Part shown: in pieces, positions 44,700-56,386 of the stretch
How the letters are laid out: each line of letters begins with the position of its first letter
How positions within the stretch are numbered: position 1 is the first letter of the stretch
Assembly: GCA_040766885.1 (NCBI GenBank)
Contig: JAXGPP010000023.1
Coordinates: forward strand, 68,226 to 132,225
Length of the DNA stretch: 64,000 bases
Direction of reading: 5' to 3'
Origin: JAXGPP01 sp040766885
GTDB taxonomy: Bacteria; Planctomycetota; Planctomycetia; Pirellulales; Thermoguttaceae
Translations under genes and position numbers: made by a program
Notes under the pieces: generated by a model
Seen by the model: only the letters and a program-made list of their open reading frames with translations
The model's database searches: none
What the model was told of the DNA's origin: nothing

Positions 44700-45065
44700 A
44701 TGTTCCATGTTCCTCGGCAGGTCAAGATCTTCGTGGCCCTCGATCCGGTCGATATGCGGCGGGGCTTCGACGGCCTGTCGGCCCTGGTACAAGAAACCCT
44801 GGAACAGGATCCGCTCTCGGGCCATTTGTTCCTGTTCCGCAATCGCCGCCGCGATCGGGTGAAGCTGCTCTTCTGGGACGGCGACGGCTACGCCCTTTTC
44901 TACAAGCGGCTGGCCCGCGGCACCTTCGAACTGCCCGTGCCGCAGGATCCGCAGTCGCCGGCGATCGAGATCCGCGGCAGCGAGCTTTCGATGCTGCTTG
45001 ACGGGATCGAACTCCAGGGCCGCCGGCGTCGGCTGCGTTACGAACGGCCAGCGGTGTCCGCCTGA
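44700..45065 (+). CDS. tnpB: IS66 accessory protein TnpB
   Basis: A 121-residue IS66 Orf2 protein (PF05717). GAGGGGG lies before ATG 44700. Diagnostic stretches: VDMRRGFDGLSALVQ, GHLFLFRNRRRDRVKLLFWDGDG, and YALFYKRLARGTFELP. Complete and in frame. It is followed, unusually, by the SEC-C gene before tnpC. Confidence 0.96.
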   Translation: MFHVPRQVKIFVALDPVDMRRGFDGLSALVQETLEQDPLSGHLFLFRNRRRDRVKLLFWDGDGYALFYKRLARGTFELPVPQDPQSPAIEIRGSELSMLLDGIELQGRRRRLRYERPAVSA

Positions 45066-45150
45066 GGGGTGTGTCAAGCGGGGCTGTTTCGGCTGGCGGC
45101 CCTGGGGTAGCCTGAAGCACTGCCCTTGACAGCCCTTCAGGAGACGCCCG

Positions 45151-46050
45151 ATGCAGTTGGGAAGCCTGGTCTGGTTCTCTTCCCGCCAGCAACCGTTTGC
45201 CGTGTGTGAACGGCACTGCCTGGATCTGGAATGCGATTGTACCGACGCCTGGCTGACGTTCACCGAGGTGGATCTTGAGGGGCAGGCGCTGGAGGAACCG
45301 CTGACGTTTGAGATCCGGGTCAATCTTCGCAGCGGGCGCGAGCGTCGTCCGCCGCAACGTCCGGCGGCGATCGAGGCGTTGGTCCGCGAATTCCTGGTTG
45401 GCTTTCCTGTCGAGCGTTTCGGGGAGATGGCCGACCGGCGTGGGGAGCAACGCACCGCTCGGCGGCGGTTGAGCCATTACACGATCGATCCGTCGAGGCG
45501 GGGCGAGTTGATCGCTTACGCGGAAGTGATCGACGCGGCCGAGGATCGGGAGGCCTGCGCGTGCCGGTTCGGGTTGTTCTTCGCCCACGAGGGGCACGAC
45601 TATCTGATCGAGGATCACTACTGCCCGAACCCGGCCTGCGATTGCCAGCTGGTCCACCTCGGGTTCTGGGAGCGGATCGAGTCGCCGCAGAACAAGATCG
45701 ACCTCTGGCAACGCTTCCGGGCGGCGTTCGCTCTCGACGGGCGATTCAAGGAGATCACGCTCTGCGAGGAGGGTTGGTGTGGCGCGGCGTCGGTCGCTCG
45801 GGCCTGGCGTGAGCACTGCGGCGAGCGGTTCGAAATCTTCCGGGAGCGTTATGAGCAGATCAAGGCGATCGGCCGGCGCAGCATGCCGTTGGCCGTGCCG
45901 GCACCACCTCCGGTCCCGGTCGTGAAGTACGTTTCCCCAGCGCCACTCGGCATATCGCCGGCCGAAGCTCGCCGGGGGCGTAACGATCCCTGTCCCTGCG
46001 GCAGCGGGCGGAAATTCAAACGCTGCTGCGGCCGTGGCGGAGTGGCTTGA
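45151..46050 (+). CDS. SEC-C-motif passenger protein inside IS66
   Basis: A 299-residue protein, 85 bp after tnpB and 99 bp before tnpC, inside the transposon ends. The C-terminal SEC-C motif is NDPCPCGSGRKFKRCCG (CxCxSG...CC), a zinc knuckle like that of SecA. The main body is unique: Cys-rich segments (CERHCLDLECDCTD near the N-terminus; YCPNPACDCQ in the middle) suggest one or two more zinc sites, and the rest is mixed alpha/beta. There is no membrane segment. A role in transposition (for example DNA binding or host-factor recruitment) or a neutral passenger are both possible. Confidence 0.85.
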   Translation: MQLGSLVWFSSRQQPFAVCERHCLDLECDCTDAWLTFTEVDLEGQALEEPLTFEIRVNLRSGRERRPPQRPAAIEALVREFLVGFPVERFGEMADRRGEQRTARRRLSHYTIDPSRRGELIAYAEVIDAAEDREACACRFGLFFAHEGHDYLIEDHYCPNPACDCQLVHLGFWERIESPQNKIDLWQRFRAAFALDGRFKEITLCEEGWCGAASVARAWREHCGERFEIFRERYEQIKAIGRRSMPLAVPAPPPVPVVKYVSPAPLGISPAEARRGRNDPCPCGSGRKFKRCCGRGGVA

Positions 46051-46149
46051 GAAAATCTCCAAGAAAGGTCCGAACAGGGGTAGCGCGATCGGCCGCGATG
46101 GTTTATCTTGCCCCCAGCCAACGGAAACGGGCGCTCGCAGGAAGCCAGC

Positions 46150-47922
46150 ATGCCGGCCAGTCAAGACACCACCGCTCTTTCGCTCCCCGGCGATGTGGCG
46201 TCGTGTCATGAGATGCTCCAAAGTCTTGCTCGGACGCTCCAGGAGCGGGACCGCCGGATTGCCCAGTTGGAAGCGGCCATGGAGGCGTTGATCCGCCAGC
46301 GTTATGCCCCGAAGCGGGAACGCTACACGGATCCGGACCAGCAACTCCTGTTCGACGAACCGGGCGAGGTCGCCGAACCGCTTGAATCGCCCGGCGAGGA
46401 GGAGGACGACGATTCGTCCGCCAAAAAGAGAAGGAAGAGACGGGGCGGAAAGGGGCGGCGGATTCTCGACGCCGAGGCGGCTCGCGAAAAGCTGTTCCAC
46501 AAGCTGACCGACGAGCAGAAGGTGTGCCCCAAGTGCGGCGCTCCGCTGGTGATCGTGTTGGTGGACGGTCTGCTGCAATGGGCCCACCGGCCGGCCAAGA
46601 TCTACGGCATCCAGCACGTCCATGAAAAGGGCTTCTGCCAGTGCTGCCACGAGCACGTGGTGGTGGCCGACAAGCCGCCGCAGATGATCGAAAAAGGGGC
46701 GGCCGACGCCAGCCTGCTGGCCCACCTGACGACCTCCAATAAGGGCGACCACCTGCCCACCTACCGCTATGAAGAGATCAGCCTTCGCCATGGCTGGTGG
46801 CTCCCCCGCAGCACGCAGGTTGGCTGGCTGGGGCAGACGGCCGTGACGGCCGTGATCCTCTACAGTTGGATGGCCAGCCGCGTGCTGGGAGGAAAGCTGC
46901 TCGGCACGGACGCCACCGGCGTTCGGGTCCTGGAGCCGGGATCGGGGCAGGCTCAGAAGGGAACCGTCTGGGTCTACGGTGGGCAGCGGGAGGTCTGCCC
47001 CTATCTGGTCTACGAGTACACCCGAAGCGGCGACGGCGAGGCGCCGCGGCGCTTCCTTGACGGGTATGCCGGTTATCTGCAGGCCGATGCCGCCTCGGTC
47101 TTCGATCAACTCTATCGCGGAGGAACCGTCTTCGAAGTGGCCTGCGGGGCCCACATGCGACGCTACTTCTACAAGGCCCGTCACTCGGCGGCGCTGGAGG
47201 CTCACCGTGCGCTGGTCTCGTTCCGGCAGCTCTACATGCTGGAGCGGGAGCTGGCGGGCGTTTCGGATGATGAGAGACGCGCGCTGCGACAGGAGCGGGC
47301 GATGCCGATCCTCGACGAGTTCAAGGCATGGCTCGACAACATGGCGCCCGTGGTGGTTCCCAAGACCGAGATTGCCACGGCGGTCGGGTACGCATTGAAC
47401 CAGTGGGACGCCTTCGTCCGTTACTGCGACCACGGCTGGCTGTTGATCGACAACACCCGCAGCGAGCGGGCGCTGCGTCCCATCGCCGTGGGCAGGAACA
47501 ACTGGCTCTTCTTCGGAAGCGACGGCGGCGGGCGGACGGGAGCCATCTTGTATTCGCTCGTCTGCTCGGCGAAGGCCAATCGGGTACACCCGTACTTCTA
47601 CCTGGAAGACGTCTACCGCCGTCTGCCGAAGATCCGCCAGCATGAGTCCCTGCTGCCGGTGCTGCGGGACGCCTGCGGTCAAGTCGAACTGCCAGGCGGC
47701 GCCCGTCCGCGTCTGGAACGGCTGGACAGCCCGCTCGACTACCTCCGCATCCTCAAGGACCATCCTCGTCCGCTCATCGAACGCTTGCGCGCGGACTCGC
47801 AGCTCGATCCGGCGCTCGTAGCCGAACTCAACGCCCTGCTGCCCGACCGCTGGCTATCGGAGCATCCCGAGGCGTTTCTGGAAATCAACCGCCGCACCCG
47901 GATCGTCGGCGAAGCCGCCTGA
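46150..47922 (+). CDS. tnpC: IS66 transposase TnpC
   Basis: A 590-residue IS66 transposase. An N-terminal leucine-zipper-like helix (LARTLQERDRRIAQLEAAMEALIRQRYAPKRERY) is followed by an acidic and a Lys/Arg-rich linker, a zinc finger VCPKCGAPL with later CQCCHEH, and the DDE catalytic domain: first Asp in LGTDATGVRVL, second in YLQADAASVFD, and Glu in DNTRSERALRPIAVGRNNWLFFGSDGGG. The C-terminal IS66_C-type tail ends the gene 92 bp before the right terminus. Complete, no frameshift. Confidence 0.96.
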   Translation: MPASQDTTALSLPGDVASCHEMLQSLARTLQERDRRIAQLEAAMEALIRQRYAPKRERYTDPDQQLLFDEPGEVAEPLESPGEEEDDDSSAKKRRKRRGGKGRRILDAEAAREKLFHKLTDEQKVCPKCGAPLVIVLVDGLLQWAHRPAKIYGIQHVHEKGFCQCCHEHVVVADKPPQMIEKGAADASLLAHLTTSNKGDHLPTYRYEEISLRHGWWLPRSTQVGWLGQTAVTAVILYSWMASRVLGGKLLGTDATGVRVLEPGSGQAQKGTVWVYGGQREVCPYLVYEYTRSGDGEAPRRFLDGYAGYLQADAASVFDQLYRGGTVFEVACGAHMRRYFYKARHSAALEAHRALVSFRQLYMLERELAGVSDDERRALRQERAMPILDEFKAWLDNMAPVVVPKTEIATAVGYALNQWDAFVRYCDHGWLLIDNTRSERALRPIAVGRNNWLFFGSDGGGRTGAILYSLVCSAKANRVHPYFYLEDVYRRLPKIRQHESLLPVLRDACGQVELPGGARPRLERLDSPLDYLRILKDHPRPLIERLRADSQLDPALVAELNALLPDRWLSEHPEAFLEINRRTRIVGEAA

Positions 47923-48112
47923 CCCCCGGCCCCCGGCCTCCCGCCCTGGCACAGCGGATGTCGCGCCCCCGCCCCGCGGCCTCAAGACCGGCATGTAGTT
48001 CGTGGAACGCTTACGGCCACCTGATATCGTAACCGAAAGACGCGCCAATGGGTCCACCACCCGCAATGCCTACGGCCGATAGGACTCGCTCGCGCTGGGG
48101 ATTCACTCTCGA

Positions 48113-48533
48113 TACCGCCGGATGACGAGCCGTGCGGCCGTCAGCGCCGAGGCTCTCTTGACCTGCTTCTCGGTGGTTCCAACGGCCGCGGCAAGATCCG
48201 CGTCAGTGGCATCGAGATGATGGAGCAAATAGGTGAACATCGCCTCAAGGCTGTAGTCGAAGCCATGGTCGGCGAGCAGACCGCCGTGCGGTGGAGGACC
48301 GAGCGGAGATCACGAGGAGGCGCCGTGGGAACGGCTCGGGCAGCGGTCTCGCCTGTGGGCGAACATGGCTCCGTGCAGACAAGCTGCACGGTGGCCGGCG
48401 GGAAACGAGCCGGTTCTCGGACGCGGGACATGCTTACGACCTCGGCGGAGCCGCGGTCGAAAGCATGGCACCCGGCGAAGTCGGGCGTGCTTGTCCGAAT
48501 CAGGGCGTCGAAATACTCAGCCAGGGGATCCAT
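48113..48533 (-). pseudogene. Possible frameshifted remnant gene right of IS66
   Basis: On the minus strand an open frame from ATG 48533 (MDPLAEYFDALIRTS...) reads coherently for about 65 codons and then becomes Arg/Ser/Pro-rich noise. In another frame, the segment from about 48310 to a TGA at 48113 reads convincingly (YSLEAMFTYLLHHLDATDAD, then LAAAVGTTEKQVKRAS and ARLVIRRYRE), with an in-frame stop just before it. A single indel near 48290-48320 would join the two. I recognise no family. The alternative is two chance frames in GC-rich DNA. Confidence 0.4.
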
Positions 48534-48634
48534 CGGGCTCGCGAGTCGTGGATTGTTCGGTGTCTCCCGGTCTGCTTTGATTGGACTTGTGGTGGGGCTC
48601 GCTGCGATCGGCCCACCCTGCTTGTCGACCTGCT

Positions 48635-49678
48635 CTACTTCCCCAGCTTCCGCTTGAGATCGAGCACGGCTTCGACGAGTTCATCGGGGCCGTGGCGGAG
48701 GACGTCGCAGGCGGGGAGGCCAAGCTGGCGGCGGAGGCGGGCGCGCTCGGCGTCGAGTTCGGCGTCGGAGAACGCACGGCCGTTGATGGCCACGCCGACC
48801 GCCTGGCAGGGGTGCATGATGCTGGCGGTGGTCTCGTAGTACTCCTTGAGCTTCTCCAGCGAAGGTAGCGGGATCGGTTCCATGCCGGAGACCATCGTGC
48901 GGCCCATTTCGTAGACGAGGATCAACCCGTCGGGCATCGCGCCGTGCAGGAGGCCCAGAGTGACGCACGAGTAACGGGGGTGAAACAGGCTCCCCTGCCC
49001 TTCGACGACGATGACGTCGTGGTGCTGGTTCTGGAGGACCAGTTTCTCGGCGGCACCGGCCAGAAAGTCGCAGATCACGCGGTCGACGGCGATGCCGTCG
49101 CCCTCGACGAGAACGCCCGTCTGGCCGGTGGCGACGAATTTCGCGTCGACACCAGCCCGTTTCAGGCCGGCCGTTACCTCGACGGCGGCGACCATCTTGC
49201 CGATGCTGCAATCGTTGCCGACGGTCTGGATCCGCAGGCAGCCATCGCGGAGGCCGACGCGGTTGGCGACGTCGTACTCGTTGCTGCGGCGGACGTCGAT
49301 CAGCTCGACGCCGTGCTCGGCGGCAGCCCGGCTGAACTCGGGATCGTCGCTCAGGAAATCGTGCAACCCGGAGACGACGCTGAGCCGGCGGCGGATGGCG
49401 TCGAGGATGATCGGCCGCCAGGGAGCGGGGATTTTTCCGCCCGGCGGGGCGATTCCGATCAAGAGCGTGTTGGCTCCATCGGCCTCGGCCAGCGATCCGA
49501 CGACGGGTATATTGCCACCCGTGGCGAATAGCTCCTGGCAGGTCTTGCCGGCCTGCGAGCGGTCGAGGACGGCGACCACCTGTTCGGGGCGATAGCGGAT
49601 TACGCACACGGCGGTCTTGGCCGTGTGGGCGTCGTGATAACCATCGGTCAGGATGACCATGCGTCGGATAGTGCTCAT
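48635..49678 (-). CDS. DUF1611 / DgcN-type P-loop protein
   Basis: A 347-residue protein of the DUF1611 family, some members of which (DgcN) act in D-glutamate catabolism as N-acyltransferases. A Rossmann-like N-domain (residues 1-120) is followed by the Walker A-like TVGNDCSIGKM at about 150-160, and VIVVEGQGSLFHPRYSCVT near 220. The C-terminal helix pair ends DLKRKLGK. Length matches the family. I can name the family with confidence but not the substrate. It is separated from the molybdoenzyme operon by a heptamer-repeat region. Confidence 0.85.
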   Translation of the reverse strand: MSTIRRMVILTDGYHDAHTAKTAVCVIRYRPEQVVAVLDRSQAGKTCQELFATGGNIPVVGSLAEADGANTLLIGIAPPGGKIPAPWRPIILDAIRRRLSVVSGLHDFLSDDPEFSRAAAEHGVELIDVRRSNEYDVANRVGLRDGCLRIQTVGNDCSIGKMVAAVEVTAGLKRAGVDAKFVATGQTGVLVEGDGIAVDRVICDFLAGAAEKLVLQNQHHDVIVVEGQGSLFHPRYSCVTLGLLHGAMPDGLILVYEMGRTMVSGMEPIPLPSLEKLKEYYETTASIMHPCQAVGVAINGRAFSDAELDAERARLRRQLGLPACDVLRHGPDELVEAVLDLKRKLGK

Positions 49679-49741
49679 GACGAGTAGGTTAACCGACGCC
49701 GTGCGGGTGGACCAGGGGCGGGGCGGGCGAATGGGGAATCG

Positions 49742-49818
49742 GGAATACTGAATACTGAATACTGAATGCTGAATACTGAATGCTGAATAGTGAATAGTGA
49801 GTGATGAATGGGGAGGGG
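49742..49818. repeat. Heptamer tandem repeat (TGAATAC-like), about ten units
   Basis: Consecutive 7-bp units: (t/g)gaatac, then tgaatac x3, tgaatgc, tgaatac, tgaatgc, tgaatag x2, tgagtga, tgaatgg. The same TGAATAC/TGAATGC/TGAATAG units occur at 51461 and 51579 within the tandem repeat upstream of the gamma-subunit gene. It lies downstream of the TorD-like gene, so the chaperone and heme-b subunit genes are bracketed by the same repeat family. Confidence 0.85.
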
Positions 49819-49917
49819 GCGGGCGGGGAGGCGGGGCGGCGGGGGCTTCGATCGAAGGGTGGTGGCTCGGCCGAGGAATGGCTGGAGCGTCAGGAGGAAT
49901 CGGTCAGGCCTATTTGT

Positions 49918-50574
49918 TCATGCTTGCTCGTTCGGCTTGCCGCATTCCACCATTTCGTCGTCGAGTATGGGGAGCAGTGGCTCGGCGGATGGAGAGGCGG
50001 CCGGCGGCGGGCCGACGAGGCGGGCGAGAACGGCGGAAGCGGTGGCGAGATAGGAGATGCCCGACTGGGCCAGGGACTGAGCCAGCGAGTGGGCGAGCGG
50101 GGCGAGATGTTCGGCGATGAATCGATCGCGGACGCCGGCGGTGATCGCAGCCCGGTCGTCGTCGCCGTCGAGCAACGCGTAGGCCTGTTTGAAGTAGAGA
50201 TAGCCCACGAAGCTGACTTCGACCGCCACGTGGTCAGGCGCCTCGGGGAGTGAAGGCTGGAAACCGAAGGCCTCGTACGTGGCCAGGAGTTCGCCCAGGA
50301 ACTGGCCGGGCAAGATCGAACCGCGATGGCTCACCTCACGGGGAGCCGCCGGGCCGCCCGGTCCGAGCGTGGTGTAGTAGAGCGGTTCGCTCGCCTCGTC
50401 GCGGGCCGCCTCGGCAGCGTGTCTGAGTTCGCTGTCGTCGACCTCGCGGGCCAGAGCGGCAACATCGGCCTGCCAGAGGTCGGACGGAGGCTCGAGCAAC
50501 AGGGCGATCAGGCGCCATTGGGCTGAGTAGCGAAGTAGCTCAATGACTTGATGGTCGGTGAGTGTGCTGGTCAT
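49918..50574 (-). CDS. TorD/NarJ/DmsD-family molybdoenzyme chaperone
   Basis: A 218-residue all-helical maturation chaperone that binds the Tat signal and the apo-catalytic subunit until the molybdenum cofactor and Fe-S clusters are in. Fits: LLRYSAQWRLIALLLEPP at the N-terminus, YYTTLGPGGPAAPREVSHRG, and LPEAPDHVAVEVSFVGYLYFKQAYAL, corresponding to the ExPDHl..EL.F motif of the family. The start ATG (50574) overlaps the stop of the gamma-subunit gene by 4 bp. It is the last gene of the long operon that begins with moeA. Confidence 0.9.
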   Translation of the reverse strand: MTSTLTDHQVIELLRYSAQWRLIALLLEPPSDLWQADVAALAREVDDSELRHAAEAARDEASEPLYYTTLGPGGPAAPREVSHRGSILPGQFLGELLATYEAFGFQPSLPEAPDHVAVEVSFVGYLYFKQAYALLDGDDDRAAITAGVRDRFIAEHLAPLAHSLAQSLAQSGISYLATASAVLARLVGPPPAASPSAEPLLPILDDEMVECGKPNEQA

Positions 50575-51449
50575 GGCGCGGCGCGTGCCTTGGTCTGAAG
50601 GGTGAGCGGAATCCAACCCGTGCGCATCTTGCGAGCCCCCACTTCCTCGGTAGCCCCCTGCCACACGGCGAAGGCGACGTTGGCCGGGCTGTCGGCGTTG
50701 AAGCCGGCGGGCGACTGGCGGCGGATGACCACGGTCCAGCGGTTCTCTACCCGTTTGCCTTGGCCCTGCGACTGGCTCTCGGCGGCCGGAGTTAGTGTGC
50801 CGGGGCCTTCGGCCACAAGATCCTGGACGGGCGAGTTCCGCGGGCCGGCCAGCAGGTTGCCGAGGGCCCGGGCCGGCGCGTAGCGGGCGGCCATCTCGCG
50901 CTGCTCGGGCGAGCCCTTCTTGAGCGCGGCCGCCTCGAAGGGGTAGTGGTCGACTGTGGCGTTGGGGTAGATCTCCTTGATCGAGTCGCCGCGGCCATCG
51001 ACTACGGCCTGCCAGGCGGCGCTCCAGTAGGCGATTTCGACCGGCCGACCGACTTCGCCCATCTGCGGCGCCGGCAGCGTCGGTTCGTTCGTGGCGGGCA
51101 CCTGCACGGCGCAGGCGTCGCAGAACATGGCCGGGCCGGGCAGATCGTTCGACTGGTCGTCGACCCACTCCAGCCGGAACGCGACCTCGGCTCCATTGGT
51201 GATCGCCCGGACGCGGACCTCAGGCGTCGAAGCCTTCATCAGCCGCGGCTCGACCAGATCCTGCGGGATGAGCTTGGCAATGTGCTCCGGCACCGCCTGC
51301 CAGGCCGCGTCGGCCGGGTCGGCCGGCAACGCGGGCGCTGATGCGACGACCACGTTGGCGGCCGGCGGCACGACCGGCTGCTGGCATCCGCCCACCAGCG
51401 CGGCTGCGATCATCATGGCGGCCCAGATGAATCGGTTTGAGGGTCTCAT
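50571..51449 (-). CDS. Ethylbenzene-dehydrogenase-type heme b subunit (gamma), lipoprotein
   Basis: A 292-residue periplasmic subunit. MRPSNRFIWAAMMIAAALVGGC ends in a lipobox (Cys22), which anchors the complex. The mature part is a beta-sandwich of the EB_dh / cytochrome c-552/DMSO-reductase-like heme-binding family: VRVRAITNGAEVAFRLEWVDDQS, then VDHYPFEAAALKKG and YAPARALGN (the last a recurrent segment near the heme site), RWTVVIRRQ and VAFAVWQGA. In EbdC, DdhC, SerC, ClrC and NXR gamma proteins a single heme b is held by Met/Lys and moves electrons between the Fe-S subunit and soluble or membrane carriers. It overlaps the chaperone gene by 4 bp; the gap back to the beta-subunit gene is 245 bp and filled by a tandem repeat. 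Confidence 0.9.
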   Translation of the reverse strand: MRPSNRFIWAAMMIAAALVGGCQQPVVPPAANVVVASAPALPADPADAAWQAVPEHIAKLIPQDLVEPRLMKASTPEVRVRAITNGAEVAFRLEWVDDQSNDLPGPAMFCDACAVQVPATNEPTLPAPQMGEVGRPVEIAYWSAAWQAVVDGRGDSIKEIYPNATVDHYPFEAAALKKGSPEQREMAARYAPARALGNLLAGPRNSPVQDLVAEGPGTLTPAAESQSQGQGKRVENRWTVVIRRQSPAGFNADSPANVAFAVWQGATEEVGARKMRTGWIPLTLQTKARAAP

Positions 51450-51460
51450 GGCGAGTCTCC

Positions 51461-51692
51461 TGAATACTGAATGCTGAATAGGGAATACTGAAGGCGGAAG
51501 TGCGCGGATGGATGCCGCGAGGGCCTTTCAATTTGACTTCCGTATTTGGTATTCCTCATTCGCAATTGTCTGCTCGTATGAATACTGAATGCTGAATAGG
51601 GAATACTGAAGGCAGAAGTGCGCGGATGGATGCCGCGAGGGCCTTTCAATCTGACTTCCGTATTCGGTATTCCTCATTCGCTATTCTCTTGC
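51461..51692. repeat. 118-bp tandem duplication with internal hairpin, between beta and gamma genes
   Basis: Copy 1 (51461-51578) and copy 2 (51579-51692) differ at only a few positions until their last 15 bp. Each starts with TGAATAC-type heptamers and contains an imperfect inverted repeat: tgaatagggaatactgaaggcgg on one side and ttccgtatttggtattcctcatt on the other. It sits directly between the beta-subunit stop and gamma-subunit start, so it is transcribed within the operon and may affect mRNA stability or stoichiometry. Confidence 0.9.
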
Positions 51693-51694
51693 CG

Positions 51695-52822
51695 TCACGG
51701 GCAGTTGGTGCGGGCGATCTGGTGCTTTTCGTCGTACGCTTTGCGGATGTGGACCGGCTCACGCAGCGGGACGCGAACGATCTCCTTGCCATCCTCTTCG
51801 CTGCCGATCGTCCAGTCGTCCTCGGTTCGCCAGCGAGGGACTACTCGTTCGGTCGATCCGAAGAGGCCCAGGAGTCCGGCCAGTTCCGGATCGTCGGCCG
51901 CGGCGCGATAGGTCTTGATCGCCGCCTCGGCGCCGGGTCCGAACATCTGATTGAGAAACGACGGCGGCGCGTGCAACGGCGGGATGTAGTAGACATTGGG
52001 CTCGAGGCCGAACTGCGGGAACAGCGGCAGCGCTACCTTCTTGACGTGAACCAGGTAGTCGATCGGGTTGTCGGCCTTGGCCTCGTCGGGAGTCGAGATC
52101 CAGCCGGCCAGGCGGATCTTGCCGATGCAATTGACGAAGCACTGCGGCTGGATTCCCTGCTCGATCTTGGGGTAGCAGGCGATGCACTTCTCCGACGTGC
52201 CCGTCATCGGGTTATAGAACACCTTCTTGTACGGACACGCTTGAACGCATTCGCGATAGCCGCGGCAGCGCCCCTGATCCAGCAGCACGATGCCGTCTTC
52301 CGGCCGCTTGTAGATGCTGCCGCGCGGGCAGGAGGCGAGGCAGGCCGGGTAGGAGCAATGGTTGCAGATCCGCGCCAGGTAGAAGAACCAGGAAAGGTGC
52401 GGGCCCTGAAAGCTTGCGCCGCCATCGACCTGACCGGCGCAGTCGTCCTCGCCCACATTGGGATAGGAGTAGTCGTACTCGTCGGGCCGCCAGCCAAGCA
52501 CGCGTGCGCCAGCCGGGGCCGCCTCAAAGAGGGTCCGCCCGGTGTACTGGCCGCCCTTCCACTGCTGGGCTCCGAGCATGTTGAGCAACTTCAGGTCCCA
52601 GCCCAACGGGTAGAAGCCGTAGGGCTTCGACTCGACGTTGTTCCAGAGCATGTATTCCTGCCCCTTGCCGGAAGTCCACGTGGTCTTGCAGGCCAGGGTA
52701 CAGGTCTGACAGGCGATACACTTGTTGATGTCGAACACGGCAGCGAACTGCCGCTGGGGCCGGCTTTCGGGATACCAGTACGACATCTGCCGGCCAATCT
52801 GCCAATTAAAAACTCGGGCCAT
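51695..52822 (-). CDS. NXR/NarH-like four-cluster Fe-S subunit (beta) of type II DMSO reductase
   Basis: A 375-residue electron-transfer subunit. Four cysteine groups are complete: C35IAC38xxC41xxxC45, C153xxC156xxxxC161xxxC165, C186RGY189REC192xxxC196, and C213xxC216...C228xxxC232. In the third group Tyr replaces the second Cys (CRGYREC), as Trp does in NarH (CRGWRMC), which marks a [3Fe-4S] cluster; the other three are [4Fe-4S]. The N-terminus has no Tat signal, so it would be exported by riding with the Tat-targeted alpha subunit. It is shorter than NarH (about 510). Neighbours: alpha subunit 114 bp upstream, gamma subunit downstream. The family call is secure; NXR versus other type II members is inferred from the alpha subunit. 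Confidence 0.92.
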   Translation of the reverse strand: MARVFNWQIGRQMSYWYPESRPQRQFAAVFDINKCIACQTCTLACKTTWTSGKGQEYMLWNNVESKPYGFYPLGWDLKLLNMLGAQQWKGGQYTGRTLFEAAPAGARVLGWRPDEYDYSYPNVGEDDCAGQVDGGASFQGPHLSWFFYLARICNHCSYPACLASCPRGSIYKRPEDGIVLLDQGRCRGYRECVQACPYKKVFYNPMTGTSEKCIACYPKIEQGIQPQCFVNCIGKIRLAGWISTPDEAKADNPIDYLVHVKKVALPLFPQFGLEPNVYYIPPLHAPPSFLNQMFGPGAEAAIKTYRAAADDPELAGLLGLFGSTERVVPRWRTEDDWTIGSEEDGKEIVRVPLREPVHIRKAYDEKHQIARTNCP

Positions 52823-52876
52823 GGCTTTTAGTTCCGTGGTTGGTTGTGCAACAGTTCGGGCGTTTTCGACCGGGAA

Positions 52877-52926
52877 GCCGCTTTTCGCTCTGCGAACGGG
52901 CGTACTTTCGCGGAGCGAAAGGCGAC
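52877..52926. repeat. REP-like hairpin between alpha and beta genes
   Basis: gccgcttttcgctctgcgaa pairs with ttcgcggagcgaaaggcg, leaving a loop of about 10 nt; 16 of 18 stem positions match. It lies directly after the alpha-subunit stop (52937) in transcription order and before the beta-subunit start (52822). From memory, 'cgctttcgctccgcgaa' palindromes are frequent in planctomycete intergenic regions. Confidence 0.8.
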
Positions 52927-52936
52927 ATTGCAGTGC

Positions 52937-56375
<3,439 letters not shown>

Positions 56376-56386
<11 letters not shown>

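Larger units (their letters stand above)
44250..48014 (+). mobile_element. IS66-family insertion sequence with SEC-C passenger gene
   Basis: 3765 bp from GTAAGCGTAC at 44250 to its inverted counterpart ending GCTTAC at 48014 (GTAAGCG is the usual IS66 terminus). The flanks ggccacc at 44243-44249 and 48015-48021 are identical, a 7-bp (possibly 8-bp with one mismatch) target duplication as expected for IS66. It contains tnpA, tnpB, an extra SEC-C-motif gene, and tnpC, all in order on the plus strand and all open, so the element looks recent and intact. Confidence 0.93.

Noticed and set aside
44722..47763. A thousand-codon minus-strand frame across the IS66 genes
   Set aside because: Same reason: it is the antisense of tnpB, the SEC-C gene and tnpC, without recognisable protein features.
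44243..48021. A gene disrupted by the IS66 insertion
   Set aside because: Joining the flanks leaves a minus-strand frame open across the junction, but the translation has no recognisable features, so chance openness is more likely.
49742..49818. Heptamer array considered as a CRISPR
   Set aside because: Units are 7 bp and contiguous without spacers, and no cas genes are present in the window.
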